A DNA stretch of 64,000 bases from CAVRTM01 sp963696105 (GTDB lineage: Bacteria > Actinomycetota > Actinomycetes > Actinomycetales > Dermatophilaceae): positions 1-64,000 of the forward strand of contig CAVOIP010000004.1 of NCBI GenBank assembly GCA_963696105.1, given 5' to 3'. Positions 53,412 to 60,514 of this stretch are shown one piece after another. Below the pieces are notes generated by a model, which made no database searches, was not told the origin of the DNA, and saw only the letters and a list, made by a program, of their open reading frames with translations. A program made the translations under genes and the position numbers. The stretch's first letter is position 1. Each line of letters opens with the position of its first letter.

Positions 53412-54752
53412 TCAGGTCCGCCGCTGGCGCGGCACGAGCACCTCTTCGTACAGCAGCAGCAGACCGGCAGCCACGGGGATGGCCAGCAGCGCTCCGAGCA
53501 TCCCGAGGAGCGCGGCGCCGGCGAGCGCCGCGACGACCGTCACCGCGCCCGGCACCGAGACCGTGCGCTGCATGATCCGCGGGGCGATGACGTAGTTCTC
53601 GATCTGCTGGTAGACCACGTAGTAGATGAGCGCGATGACGGCCTTGCGCGGCTCGTCGAAGACCGCGACCGTGCAGACCAGCGCCGCGCCGAGGGTCGCG
53701 CCGACCATGGGCAGCAGCCCCAGGAAGCCGACGGCGACCGCGAGCACCGCGGCGTACGGGATCCCGACGATCGTCATCATGATCCAGCTCGCCGTGGCGT
53801 TGATCGCCGCGACGGCGACCTGACCGATGGCGTAGCTGCCGACCCGGCGCATGATCTCCTCCGACAGGGAGATGACGCGCGGGCGGCGGCTGGCGGGCAC
53901 CATGCCGTACGCCGCCTGCTTCACCTTCGGCAGCGAGGACAGGAAGTACAGCGTCAGCACGAGCACGGTGAAGAACGAGAAGAAGCCGGACAGGACCGCC
54001 TTGCCGGCGCCGAGGACACCACCGGCGATGCCGCTCATGAAGTTGCCGTCGGTGACGCGGCTCTGCAGCTCGGCCTGGAGCTTGTCGGCCACCTGGTAGT
54101 GGGTGTCGAGGTCGCGGACGAGCCGGTTGTTCAGCACGCTGTTCAGGTAGGTGGGGGCGTTCTCGGCCAGCAGGGTGCCCTGCTGCACCACCGGTGGCAC
54201 GACGATCAGCCCGAGCGAGACGAAGACGACGACGAGACCGGCGAAGACGGTGGTCACCGCGAGCGCGCGCCTGATGTCGCGGCGGACCATCGCCTCCACG
54301 ATCGGGTTGAGGGCCAGCGTGATGAACAACGCGACGACCAGCAGCGTCATCACCTGCGCCAGCTGCCCGACCATGTTCCAGAGGCCGACGGCCAGCAGGA
54401 CGCCGATCGCGCCGAAGAAGCCGACGTAGAACGGGGACTGGCGGTTCAGCGGGCGCCCCGCCTTGCCGTAGCCGCTGCGGTGCGGCCGGCCATCCGGCCC
54501 GATCGCGGTCGCGCCCTCGGGCGCCGGGCCCTGCGTCGGGTCCTGGTCGACCACCGGGTCGCCCGCAGTCGCGGAGTAGGCAGGTCCCTCGCCGATGTCC
54601 ACGCCGTCGAGTGGGGGGAGGGTGTCGGAGATCAGGTTCGGCTCGTGCCGCTGCGGGCGATCGTCGTACGGCCGGGACTGGTGGCTCTCGCGCAGCGCCG
54701 TGCGCTGCCGCTGCCGGTAGTCGGTCCATCGTCGCAACACATCTGGCCTCAC
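53412..54752 (-). CDS. AI-2E family transporter (PerM/YdiK-like)
   Basis: This 446-residue membrane protein has a hydrophilic N-terminal tail of about 105 residues and then about seven to eight membrane segments. Family features include VALFITLALNPIVEAMVRR (about 145), FFSFFTVLVLTLYFLSSLP (about 260), and VGFLGLLPMVGATLGAALV with YQQIENYVIAPRIMQRTV (about 385). Members export diverse small molecules or ions; a link to AI-2 is unproven for most. GTG 54752 with TAGGCT 6 nt upstream indicates a leaderless mRNA. The long acidic tail is common in actinobacterial versions. Confidence 0.9.
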   Translation of the reverse strand: MRPDVLRRWTDYRQRQRTALRESHQSRPYDDRPQRHEPNLISDTLPPLDGVDIGEGPAYSATAGDPVVDQDPTQGPAPEGATAIGPDGRPHRSGYGKAGRPLNRQSPFYVGFFGAIGVLLAVGLWNMVGQLAQVMTLLVVALFITLALNPIVEAMVRRDIRRALAVTTVFAGLVVVFVSLGLIVVPPVVQQGTLLAENAPTYLNSVLNNRLVRDLDTHYQVADKLQAELQSRVTDGNFMSGIAGGVLGAGKAVLSGFFSFFTVLVLTLYFLSSLPKVKQAAYGMVPASRRPRVISLSEEIMRRVGSYAIGQVAVAAINATASWIMMTIVGIPYAAVLAVAVGFLGLLPMVGATLGAALVCTVAVFDEPRKAVIALIYYVVYQQIENYVIAPRIMQRTVSVPGAVTVVAALAGAALLGMLGALLAIPVAAGLLLLYEEVLVPRQRRT

Positions 54753-54758
54753 GCGGGG

Positions 54759-54764
54759 AGCCTA
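54759..54764 (-). promoter_or_regulatory. -10 TAGGCT for the AI-2E family gene
   Basis: The minus strand carries TAGGCT separated by 6 nt from the GTG at 54752. Confidence 0.5.
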
Positions 54765-54817
54765 GTGCCCCGCGAGGAGCCGACCGCACCGCGAGGCGGG
54801 CGTTGTCGTCCGGGGTC

Positions 54818-54881
54818 GCCGCCGCCATCCGGTGATGCCATCCGGTGTTGCCGCCGCCATCCGGTGATGCCATCCGGTGTT
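54818..54881. repeat. Tandem 32-bp duplication between ccr and the AI-2E gene
   Basis: Two identical 32-bp units (54818-54849 and 54850-54881) contain four copies of CATCCGGTG spaced 13, 19 and 13 bp apart. They lie 50 bp beyond the ccr stop and 66 bp upstream of the AI-2E gene start, so they could be repeated binding sites. Nothing else is seen in this gap apart from the -10 element. Confidence 0.85.
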
Positions 54882-54930
54882 GCCGCCCAGCGACGCCGTC
54901 CAGCGCTGCCGTCGCGGCGCAGCCGGAGGC

Positions 54931-56268
54931 TCAGACGTTGCGGAACCGGTTGATCGCCGCCAGGTGACGCTGCCGCAGGGCCGGGTCGGTGACGCCCAGA
55001 CCCTCGGTCGGCGCCAGAGCCAGGACACCGACCTTGCCCTGGTGCAGGTTGCGGTGCACGTCGCAGGCGGCCTGCCCGACGTCCTGCAGGTCGTACGTCC
55101 GGCTCAGCGTCGGGTGGATCAGCCCGCGCACGACCAGGTCGTTGGCCTCCCAGGCCTCGCGGTAGTTCGCGAAGTGCGAGCCGATGATCCGCTTGAGGTT
55201 CATCCACAGGTAGCGGTTGTCGTACTCGTGCAGGAAGCCGCTCGTCGACGCACAGGTGACGATGGTGCCGCCGCGGCGGGCGACGTAGACGCTGGCCCCG
55301 AACGTCTCCCGGCCCGGGTGCTCGAAGACGATGTCGGGGTCACGCCCGTCGGTGAGCGAGCGGATCGTCGTGCCGAAGCGCTTCCACTCGCGGGGGTCCT
55401 GGGTGCGGTCGTCCTTCCAGAACCGGTAGCCCTCGCTGCTGCGGTCGATCACCAGCTCGGCGCCCATCCGCCGGCAGATCTCGGCCTTCTCCGGGCTGGA
55501 CACGACGCAGACGGGGGTGGCGCCCGAGGCGAGCGCCATCTGCGTGGCGTAGGAGCCCAGGCCGCCGCTCGCGCCCCAGACCAGGACGACGTCGCCGAGC
55601 TTCATGCCGGCTCCGTTGCGCGAGACCAGCTGCCGGTACGCCGTGCTGTTGACCAGCCCCGGGACGGCCGCCTCCTCCCACGTCAGGTGGGGGGCCTTGG
55701 GCATCAGCTGGTTCGTCTTGACCAGGGCGAGCTCGGCCAGGCCGCCGAAGTTGGTCTCGAAGCCCCAGATCCGCTGCTCGGGGTCGAGCATCGTGTCGTT
55801 GTGGCCGTCGGCGTGTTCGAGCTCGACCGACAGGCAGTGGGCCACCACCTCGTCACCGGGCTTCCACGCGTTGACCCCGGCCCCTGTGCGCAGCACGACA
55901 CCGGAGAGGTCGGAGCCGACCACGTGGTAAGGCAGGTCGTGCCGCCGGGCGAGCGCGGAGGTCCGGCCGTAGCGCTCCAGGAACGTGAACGTGGAGACCG
56001 GCTCGAAGATCGAGGTCCAGACGGTGTTGTAGTTGATCGCGCTGGCCATCACGGCGACGAGCGCCTCACCGGGCCCGACCTCGGGCACGTCGACCTGCTC
56101 CACGTGCAGGCTCTTGCGGGGGTCCTTGTCCCGGCTGGCCATGCCGCCGAACATCTGCTGCTCGTCCCGGTGCACCGTGACTGCCCGGTACGTCGCGGGG
56201 ACCGGTAGCGACGCGAAGGTCGCCGTGTCGCGGTCGCCGGACAGGATCGCCTCACGGATCGCGCGCAT
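54931..56268 (-). CDS. ccr: Crotonyl-CoA carboxylase/reductase
   Basis: The 445-residue MDR-family enzyme reductively carboxylates crotonyl-CoA to (2S)-ethylmalonyl-CoA with NADPH and CO2, the signature reaction of the ethylmalonyl-CoA pathway. Blocks matching Ccr include FGGMASRDKDPRKSLHVEQV, SAINYNTVWTSIFEPVSTF, HVVGSDLSGVVLRTG and WGFETNFGGLAELALVK. The NADPH loop is VWGASGGLGSYATQMALASG (about 218), and FEHPGRETFGASVYVARRGG lies further on. The CO2-site residues implied by those blocks appear intact. GAGGAG 7 nt before the ATG is the ribosome site. A promoter with 17-bp spacing is present upstream. Confidence 0.96.
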   Translation of the reverse strand: MRAIREAILSGDRDTATFASLPVPATYRAVTVHRDEQQMFGGMASRDKDPRKSLHVEQVDVPEVGPGEALVAVMASAINYNTVWTSIFEPVSTFTFLERYGRTSALARRHDLPYHVVGSDLSGVVLRTGAGVNAWKPGDEVVAHCLSVELEHADGHNDTMLDPEQRIWGFETNFGGLAELALVKTNQLMPKAPHLTWEEAAVPGLVNSTAYRQLVSRNGAGMKLGDVVLVWGASGGLGSYATQMALASGATPVCVVSSPEKAEICRRMGAELVIDRSSEGYRFWKDDRTQDPREWKRFGTTIRSLTDGRDPDIVFEHPGRETFGASVYVARRGGTIVTCASTSGFLHEYDNRYLWMNLKRIIGSHFANYREAWEANDLVVRGLIHPTLSRTYDLQDVGQAACDVHRNLHQGKVGVLALAPTEGLGVTDPALRQRHLAAINRFRNV

Positions 56269-56329
56269 GGTGGTCTCCTCGGCGGGGAGTCATGGGGCCG
56301 GGACGGGGCGGCCGGCGTCCTTGGCGGCG

Positions 56330-56358
56330 AACCTAGTGCGGCTCCGCACCCGTCGGAA
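56330..56358 (-). promoter_or_regulatory. Promoter for ccr
   Basis: On the minus strand, TTCCGA (56353-56358) and TAGGTT (56330-56335) are 17 bp apart. This would start transcription about 55 nt before the ccr ATG. The 32-bp repeats lie just upstream, at about -65 to -210, where a regulator could bind. Confidence 0.5.
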
Positions 56359-56398
56359 GGGCCGTGAGACCCCCGCCACAGCGTGATGCGCGTCACCC

Positions 56399-56540
56399 CG
56401 CAAACCTGCCGGTTCTGCACGCGTCACCCCCGCAAACCTGCCGGTTCCGTGCGCGCCACTCCCACAAACCTGCCGGTTCCGCACGCATCATCCCCGCAAA
56501 CCTGCCGGTTCCGTGCGCGGCACCCGCACACCGGCAGGTG
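56399..56540. repeat. Four-and-a-half unit 32-bp tandem repeat between mce and ccr
   Basis: The core AAACCTGCCGGTTC begins at 56402, 56434, 56466 and 56498, an exact 32-bp period. A fifth, inverted copy (ACACCGGCAGGTGCG) lies at about 56528-56542 and touches the end of the epimerase gene. Linkers alternate between GCACGC and GTGCGC types. Relatives occur at 48491-48540. It is too regular to be coding and too short-spaced for CRISPR. Confidence 0.85.
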
Positions 56541-56542
56541 CG

Positions 56543-56980
56543 TCAGTGGGCCTCTGCGGGCTCGACCAGCTCCACCAGCACGCCGCCTGCGTCCTTGGGG
56601 TGGATGAAGTTGATCCGGCTACCTGCGGTTCCGCGCCGCGGCTCGTCGTACAGCAGGCGCATCCCGCGCTCGCGCAGCGTCGCGGACACGGCGACGACGT
56701 CCTCCACCCGGTAGGCCACCTGCTGCACGCCCGGCCCCGAGCGGTCCAGGAAGGCGGCGATGGTGGATGTCGGCGTGAGGGGCGCGAGCAGCTGGACGCA
56801 GGACCCGGAGTCGCCGACGGCCATCATCGCCTCGCGCACGCCCTGCTCGTCGTTGGTCTCCTCGTGCACCAGGCGCATGCCGTAGGTGTCGCGGTAGAAC
56901 GCGACCGCGGCGTCGAGGTCGGGCACAGCGACGCCCACGTGGTCGATGGCGGTGAAGAGGGGATCCGGCTGCTGGCTCAT
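56543..56980 (-). CDS. mce: Methylmalonyl-CoA/ethylmalonyl-CoA epimerase
   Basis: The 145-residue vicinal-oxygen-chelate enzyme has the metal and catalytic motifs of this family: AIDHVGVAVPDLDAAVAFYR (His about 14), SCVQLLAPLTPTSTIAAFL (Gln), QVAYRVEDV (a His replaced by Tyr or Gln at this spot deserves checking) and VLVELVEP (Glu). It inverts the 2-carbon of methylmalonyl- or ethylmalonyl-CoA so the mutase can act. It lies between ccr and the acetyl-CoA acetyltransferase gene. ATG with TAGGGT 7 nt upstream, divergent from phaA. Confidence 0.9.
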   Translation of the reverse strand: MSQQPDPLFTAIDHVGVAVPDLDAAVAFYRDTYGMRLVHEETNDEQGVREAMMAVGDSGSCVQLLAPLTPTSTIAAFLDRSGPGVQQVAYRVEDVVAVSATLRERGMRLLYDEPRRGTAGSRINFIHPKDAGGVLVELVEPAEAH

Positions 56981-56987
56981 GCCCGTC

Positions 56988-56993
56988 ACCCTA
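56988..56993 (-). promoter_or_regulatory. -10 TAGGGT for leaderless mce
   Basis: The hexamer is exactly 7 nt from the ATG at 56980 on the minus strand. Confidence 0.6.
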
Positions 56994-57063
56994 GGCAGTA
57001 CGGCGGGCCCGCGTGAGCCCCGCTGTGCAGCCGCGGCCACGACCGCACCCTGCGGCCGGGCGT

Positions 57064-57069
57064 TAGAGT
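57064..57069 (+). promoter_or_regulatory. -10 TAGAGT for the acetyl-CoA acetyltransferase gene
   Basis: TAGAGT lies 37 nt before the chosen ATG at 57107, leaving room for the GGAGG ribosome site at 57093-57097. Confidence 0.4.
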
Positions 57070-57106
57070 GACGACGAACCCACCGATGTCGCTGGAGGCA
57101 CAGCAG

Positions 57107-58324
57107 ATGAGCACACCGACCGGGCGCACCGACGCCACCACGAGCGTCATCGTCGCCGGAGCCCGTACGCCGATGGGTCGACTCCTCGGCTCCCTCAAGG
57201 GCTTCTCGGGGGCGGACCTCGGCGGGGTGGCGATCAAGGGCGCGCTCGAGCGCGCCGGTGTCGGCGGGGACCAGGTCGACTACGTCATCATGGGGCAGGT
57301 CCTCACCGCCGGCGCCGGCCAGATCCCGGCCCGCCAGGCGGCGGTCAAGGCCGGCATCCCGATGACCGTCCCGGCGCTGACGATCAACAAGGTGTGCCTG
57401 TCGGGCATCGACGCCATCGCCCTGGCCGACCAGCTCATCCGCGCCGGCGAGTTCGAGATCGTCGTGGCCGGGGGGCAGGAGTCCATGACCAACGCCCCGC
57501 ACCTGCTGGAGAAGAGCCGCGAGGGCTTCAAGTACGGCGACGTGGCGATGCGGGACCACATGGCGTTCGACGGGCTGTGGGACGCGTTCACCGACCAGGC
57601 GATGGGCCTGCTGACCGAGGCGGCCAACGTCGGCGACGCCCAGTTCTCGCGCGAGGAGCAGGACGCGTTCTCGGCGCGCAGCCACCAGCTCGCGGCCAGG
57701 GCGTGGAAGGACGGCGTTTTCGACGACGAGGTCGTCCCCGTCTCGATTCCCCAGCGCAAGGGTGAGCCGCTGGAGTTCCGCACCGACGAGGGCATCCGCG
57801 CCGACACCACGACCGAGAGCCTGGGCCGGCTGCGCCCCGCGTTCAGCAAGGACGGCACCATCACGGCCGGGTCGGCGTCGCAGATCTCCGACGGGGCGGC
57901 CGCGGTCGTCGTCATGAGCAAGGCCAAGGCGCAGCAGCTCGGCCTGAGCTGGCTGGCCGAGATCGGCGCGCACGGCGTCGTCGCGGGCCCGGACTCCACG
58001 CTGCAGAGCCAGCCGGCGCGCGCCATCGCCAAGGCCTGCGACAAGGAGGGCATCACGCCCGCCGACCTCGACCTGGTCGAGATCAACGAGGCGTTCGCGG
58101 CGGTCGGGCTGGCCTCGACCAAGGAGCTCGGCCTGGACGCTGACAAGGTCAACGTCAACGGCGGGGCCATCGCCCTGGGGCACCCCATCGGCATGTCCGG
58201 CGCCCGGATCGCCCTCCACCTGGCCCTCGAGCTCAAGCGTCGCGGCGGTGGCGTCGGCGCGGCGGCGCTCTGCGGCGGCGGCGGTCAGGGCGACGCCCTC
58301 ATCGTCCGGGTCCCGCGGGCCTGA
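57107..58324 (+). CDS. Acetyl-CoA C-acetyltransferase (thiolase)
   Basis: This 405-residue thiolase condenses two acetyl-CoA to acetoacetyl-CoA, or the reverse. The nucleophile cysteine is in TINKVCLSGIDAIALADQLI (about 91), with GGQESMTNAPHLL. C-terminal catalytic motifs are NEAFAAVGLAS, NVNGGAIALGHPIGMSGAR (His about 349) and CGGGGQGDALIV (Cys about 385). The ATG at 57107 was preferred to the GTG at 57068 because GGAGG precedes it. meaB follows after 23 nt, and epimerase, Ccr and HBD lie nearby, so it feeds the C4 branch of the ethylmalonyl-CoA route. Confidence 0.95.
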   Translation: MSTPTGRTDATTSVIVAGARTPMGRLLGSLKGFSGADLGGVAIKGALERAGVGGDQVDYVIMGQVLTAGAGQIPARQAAVKAGIPMTVPALTINKVCLSGIDAIALADQLIRAGEFEIVVAGGQESMTNAPHLLEKSREGFKYGDVAMRDHMAFDGLWDAFTDQAMGLLTEAANVGDAQFSREEQDAFSARSHQLAARAWKDGVFDDEVVPVSIPQRKGEPLEFRTDEGIRADTTTESLGRLRPAFSKDGTITAGSASQISDGAAAVVVMSKAKAQQLGLSWLAEIGAHGVVAGPDSTLQSQPARAIAKACDKEGITPADLDLVEINEAFAAVGLASTKELGLDADKVNVNGGAIALGHPIGMSGARIALHLALELKRRGGGVGAAALCGGGGQGDALIVRVPRA

Positions 58325-58347
58325 GCCGGCTCGAACACAGCGACGCC

Positions 58348-59310
58348 ATGGTGCGACGGCCCGTCGACGTCCCTGCCCTCGTCGAGGCGGCGAGGGCAGG
58401 ATCGCCACGGGCCGTCGCGCGCCTGATCTCGCTCGTCGAGGACGGCTCACCGGCCCTGCGCGAGGTGATGGCCGCGCTCGCGCCGTACAGCGGGCGTGCG
58501 CACATCATCGGCATCACCGGTAGCCCGGGGGTGGGCAAGTCCACCTCGACCAGTGCGGTCGTCGGTGCACTGCGCTCGCGGGGCCAGCGGGTGGGGGTGC
58601 TCGCCGTGGACCCGTCCTCGCCCTTCTCCGGCGGGGCGCTGCTCGGTGACCGCGTCCGCATGCAGGACCACGTCCTGGACCCGGAGGTCTACATCCGCTC
58701 GATGGCCAGTCGTGGCCACCTGGGCGGGTTGTCGTGGACGACCCCCCAGGCCCTGCGCGTGCTCGACGCCGCCGGCTGTGACGTCATCCTGGTCGAGACC
58801 GTCGGTGTCGGGCAGAGTGAGGTCGAGGTGGCCGGGCTGGCGGACACGACCATCGTCCTCCTCGCGCCGGGCATGGGCGACGGCATCCAGGCCGCCAAGG
58901 CCGGGATCCTGGAGGTGGGAGACGTCTTCGTCGTCAACAAGGCAGACCGTGACGGGGCTGACGCCACCGTGCGCGACATCCGCCACATGATCAGCCTCGG
59001 AGACCGCAGCGAGCCAGGCCTCTGGCGGCCGCCGGTGCTGAAGACCGTCGCAGCCCGTGGCGAAGGCATCGGCGAGGTGATGGAGTCGATCGACAAGCAC
59101 TACGCGTGGATGGAGTCCTCGGGTGTGCTCCGTGATCGCCGGGTACGCCGCGCCGGTGACGAGATCGAGTCAATCGCCTTGCAGGCCTTGCGTTCTCGCA
59201 TGGGTGACCTGCGGCACGGTCGCGGCGTGGACGAGCTCGCGGAGAGTGTCGTGGACGGGACGAGTGATCCCTATGCGGCCGCGGAGAAGGTGCTCGACGC
59301 TTTGACCTGA
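58348..59310 (+). CDS. meaB: MeaB/ArgK-family G-protein chaperone of a B12-dependent mutase
   Basis: The 320-residue SIMIBI GTPase has Walker A GITGSPGVGKSTSTSAVV (about 58), the base-3/switch region VLAVDPSSPFSGGALLGDRV (about 85), DVILVETVGVGQSE (about 147) and the guanine motif FVVNKADRDGAD (about 196, NKAD). The C-terminal dimerisation arm ends PYAAAEKVLDAL. MeaB gates cofactor loading into and protects methylmalonyl- or ethylmalonyl-CoA mutase. The mutase here is 14 kb away at 42375. The old ArgK label (arginine transport kinase) is not appropriate. Confidence 0.95.
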   Translation: MVRRPVDVPALVEAARAGSPRAVARLISLVEDGSPALREVMAALAPYSGRAHIIGITGSPGVGKSTSTSAVVGALRSRGQRVGVLAVDPSSPFSGGALLGDRVRMQDHVLDPEVYIRSMASRGHLGGLSWTTPQALRVLDAAGCDVILVETVGVGQSEVEVAGLADTTIVLLAPGMGDGIQAAKAGILEVGDVFVVNKADRDGADATVRDIRHMISLGDRSEPGLWRPPVLKTVAARGEGIGEVMESIDKHYAWMESSGVLRDRRVRRAGDEIESIALQALRSRMGDLRHGRGVDELAESVVDGTSDPYAAAEKVLDALT

Positions 59311-59381
59311 GGCGGTCGCGGGTCGACCTCGGCCATCGGTCGGCCGGCGGAAAACCGGATGCGTCGCGGTCGCCTCGTCCC

Positions 59382-59387
59382 TACCGT
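59382..59387 (+). promoter_or_regulatory. -10 TACCGT before the double GNAT gene
   Basis: TACCGT is followed by 7 nt and the ATG at 59395, with no ribosome site. Leaderless mRNA is likely. Confidence 0.45.
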
Positions 59388-59394
59388 GGGGCCC

Positions 59395-60396
59395 ATGGAC
59401 CTGCGCCGCGTCGACGTGTTCGACGACGCCGAGCTCGAGCGCTGTCACGAGGTCGTGGCAGCGTCCGAGAGGCACCAACGCCCTTACGCCACACCGTGGT
59501 CGCTGCAGGAGGAGCGGGCGCTGTACCGCGCCGAGGACCCCGCTGAACGCCGCGAGGTGTGGGCCGTGGGGGACGAGTGCGGGGTCACCGGCGTCGTCGT
59601 GATCGAGCTGCCGCTGCTGGACAACACCGACATGGTCTGGGCCGAGGTCCACGTCGACCCAGCGGTCGTGGGCCGCGGGTTCGGCTCAGCGCTGGTCGAT
59701 CTCGTCGTCCGTCGGACCAAGGACGAAGGGCGCGGCACGATCCTCGTCCCCAGCGCCTATGCCTTCGACCGGCGGGACGACCATCCCTACCGTCGGTTCG
59801 CCGAACGGCGCGGCTTCGCCCTCGCCAACACCGAGGTGCACCGCGTGCTCGACCTCCCCGTCGACGAGGCGCTGCTCGAGTCGATGATCCGCGAGGCGGC
59901 GCCGCATCACCCGGCGTACACGATCGAGCGGTATGTCGACGGCGTGCCGCCGGAGCTGCTGCCCAGCTACTGCCACGTGCACAACCAGCTGGTGCTCGAT
60001 GCCCCGACCGGCGACATCGAGTTCGAGGCGGAGGCGCTCACCCCGGAGGTCTGGCTGGAGAGGGAGGACCAGCTGCGTGCTGCCCGCCGACTGCGGTCGA
60101 CCGTGGTGGCCCTGGATCGCGACCGGCAGGTCGTCGGCTACAGCGACCTGTCCATCCCGCAGGACGACCCCGAGAACGTGCACCAGTGGGGCACGCTCGT
60201 GCGGCGCGATCACCGCGGTCACCGTCTGGGCCTGGCGCTCAAGGCACGCAACCTGCTCGACGTCCAGCGCGAGCACCCAGGCAGACGGGTGGTTCACACT
60301 GCCAACGCGGAGGTCAACGCCAGCATGATCGCCATCAACGAGCGGCTCGGTTTCCGACCGGTGGAGATCTACCCCGAGTTCCAGCGCCGCCTCTGA
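59395..60396 (+). CDS. Tandem GNAT acetyltransferase
   Basis: This 333-residue protein has two GNAT halves. The first (about 1-165) contains the acetyl-CoA loop VDPAVVGRGFGSALVDLVVR (about 90). The second (about 180-333) has VRRDHRGHRLGLALKARNL (about 265) and ends NEVNASMIAINERLGFRPVE-like sequence (ANAEVNASMIAINERLGFRP). This layout resembles Eis/mycothiol-synthase-like double GNATs of actinobacteria, but it is not clearly MshD. Acceptor substrate unknown. The ATG at 59395 is set by the -10 spacing. Confidence 0.87.
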   Translation: MDLRRVDVFDDAELERCHEVVAASERHQRPYATPWSLQEERALYRAEDPAERREVWAVGDECGVTGVVVIELPLLDNTDMVWAEVHVDPAVVGRGFGSALVDLVVRRTKDEGRGTILVPSAYAFDRRDDHPYRRFAERRGFALANTEVHRVLDLPVDEALLESMIREAAPHHPAYTIERYVDGVPPELLPSYCHVHNQLVLDAPTGDIEFEAEALTPEVWLEREDQLRAARRLRSTVVALDRDRQVVGYSDLSIPQDDPENVHQWGTLVRRDHRGHRLGLALKARNLLDVQREHPGRRVVHTANAEVNASMIAINERLGFRPVEIYPEFQRRL

Positions 60397-60490
60397 CACG
60401 GGGGAGTCCGGGCCGTGTCAGAGGTCGCTGGTATGGCGAACTGCCCTGCAGCGAAGCGGTTTTCGGCTGTGGATGACCTTCTCCCTCCAT

Positions 60491-60506
60491 TCGAACAGGC
60501 GTACGA
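60491..60506 (+). promoter_or_regulatory. LexA-type SOS box upstream of the DUF222-HNH gene
   Basis: TCGAACAGGCGTACGA matches the actinobacterial LexA consensus TCGAACNNNNGTTCGA with one mismatch in the second half-site. It overlaps the -10 TACGAT (60502-60507), which is 7 nt before the ATG at 60515, so LexA bound here would block transcription. Mycobacterial 13E12 (DUF222) genes are known LexA targets, which supports the call. Confidence 0.7.
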
Positions 60507-60514
60507 TAGGTGTC

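Noticed and set aside
56399..56540. CRISPR array
   Set aside because: Cores of about 14-16 bp with 16-18-bp linkers that are themselves similar do not give true spacers, and no cas genes are present.
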